5,179 bases of DNA, from assembly GCA_015491585.1 (NCBI GenBank), contig WFVQ01000076.1:1-5179 (forward strand), given 5' to 3'. Position 1 is the first letter of the stretch. Every line of letters starts with the position of its first letter. Positions 4,755 to 5,179 of this stretch are shown here, in pieces. The notes beneath the pieces were generated by a model. The model worked only from the letters and a program-made list of their open reading frames with translations, did not search any database and was not told the origin of the DNA. The position numbers were made by a program, and so were the translations under genes. Source of the DNA: Deltaproteobacteria bacterium (GTDB lineage Bacteria > Desulfobacterota > Dissulfuribacteria > Dissulfuribacterales > S140-46).

Positions 4755-5179
4755 TCACAAAAATTTTCCCCCCTTTCCATCCTCAAGCTCCATAACCACA
4801 TCCCCGACCTCGTCCAGGCTCTCCATCGAGCAGACGAGAACCGCACCATCATGCACTATAACCGCAACGTTGTGAAGGCCTATGGCTCCAATCATGTGAC
4901 CCGGGCCAGCAAACATGAGGCAGCCGTAACATCCCTTAGCCATGACCTCACCGGAAACCGCATTCCCATCCTTGTCTTTGGGCCATCTGGAGTAGTGCGT
5001 ACGCCATAGCCCAAGATCCTCCCACTCAACAGCGGCGGGCAAAAATATGAGATTTTCCATCTTCTCAATCAGTAGCCTGTCTAAGGAAGCAGGGGGCAAT
5101 TCCTTGTATTCCAGCGCAAGCTCCTGCCAGGAGGAAGTGCAGCCCATCCCTCGAACCCGCTCCATGACCTGTGGGACAT
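4755..5179 (-). CDS. Mannose-1-phosphate guanylyltransferase-like nucleotidyltransferase, C-terminal part (5' truncated by window)
   Basis: Enzymes of this family make GDP-mannose or a similar NDP-sugar for envelope glycans from a sugar-1-phosphate and an NTP. About 141 C-terminal codons are visible; the frame stays open to the right edge (VPQV before the internal Met at 5165), so that Met is probably not the true start. Family features: LPPASLDRLLIEK (23-35 from that Met), the S-D-x4-E segment near the sugar site; VEWEDLGLWRTHY (46-58), matching the W.D.G.W motif; DKDGNAVSGEV (64-74), matching D.dGN...G; the beta-helix-like GLHNVAVIVHDGAVLVC (96-112), matching G..d.vvv.t.da.Lv; and a terminal VGDVVMEL segment. 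The pyrophosphorylase motif GxGxRxxP would lie outside the window, so substrate (mannose or glucose) is inferred. The downstream cysteine-rich gene starts 6 nt after the TGA. Confidence 0.78.
   Translation of the reverse strand, partial: VPQVMERVRGMGCTSSWQELALEYKELPPASLDRLLIEKMENLIFLPAAVEWEDLGLWRTHYSRWPKDKDGNAVSGEVMAKGCYGCLMFAGPGHMIGAIGLHNVAVIVHDGAVLVCSMESLDEVGDVVMELEDGKGGKFL

Noticed and set aside
4266..5009. 247-codon + strand open frame opposite the cysteine-rich and nucleotidyltransferase genes
   Set aside because: It is antisense to two genes with clear motifs. Long antisense frames are expected in GC-rich coding DNA, and it lacks a ribosome-binding site and recognisable domains.
1..5179. 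CRISPR array, insertion sequence, tRNA or phage element
   Set aside because: No direct repeats with regular spacing, no transposase or integrase motifs, no tRNA cloverleaf and no attachment-site-like duplications were seen on either strand.

Overview
The window is a compact, moderately GC-rich stretch of bacterial chromosome. It has almost no non-coding DNA, no RNA genes and no mobile elements. The host is a bacterium with endonuclease-type MutL, two CDP-alcohol phosphatidyltransferases and chemotaxis/signalling genes. Synergistota or a Deltaproteobacteria-like lineage would fit the gene content and base composition, but this is a weak inference and the sequence does not settle the taxon.

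Layout. On the + strand, a housekeeping run fills 1-1657: the 3' end of mutL (mismatch repair), miaA (tRNA A37 prenylation) and a short CDP-alcohol phosphatidyltransferase. The genes are 3 nt and 0 nt apart and all in one reading frame. A 26-nt convergent junction with an imperfect hairpin follows. The rest of the window is on the - strand. Reading in its own direction from the right edge, it holds the C-terminal part of a mannose-1-phosphate guanylyltransferase-like sugar nucleotidyltransferase, a cysteine-rich YkgJ-like protein, and a long PgsA-type phosphatidyltransferase (4-nt ATGA overlap). Then comes a 133-nt AT-rich gap with the only plausible promoter, followed by a CheD-like protein and an HDOD-domain protein (1-nt TGATG overlap).

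How the genes relate. The + strand run is information-processing plus lipid synthesis. The right-hand - strand group is envelope-flavoured: sugar nucleotide, phospholipid head group and a metal-binding protein of unknown role. The CheD-like/HDOD pair looks like a separately promoted two-gene signalling unit.

The most notable observations are these. (1) The CheD-like protein lacks all three residues of the CheD deamidase triad although the spacing and surrounding motifs are kept, so it is probably a non-catalytic binding protein. (2) The long PgsA protein carries about 112 extra residues with around four membrane segments, which look like a decayed second copy of its own N-terminal half. (3) Two phosphatidyltransferases of different sub-types lie about 1.5 kb apart and point at each other.
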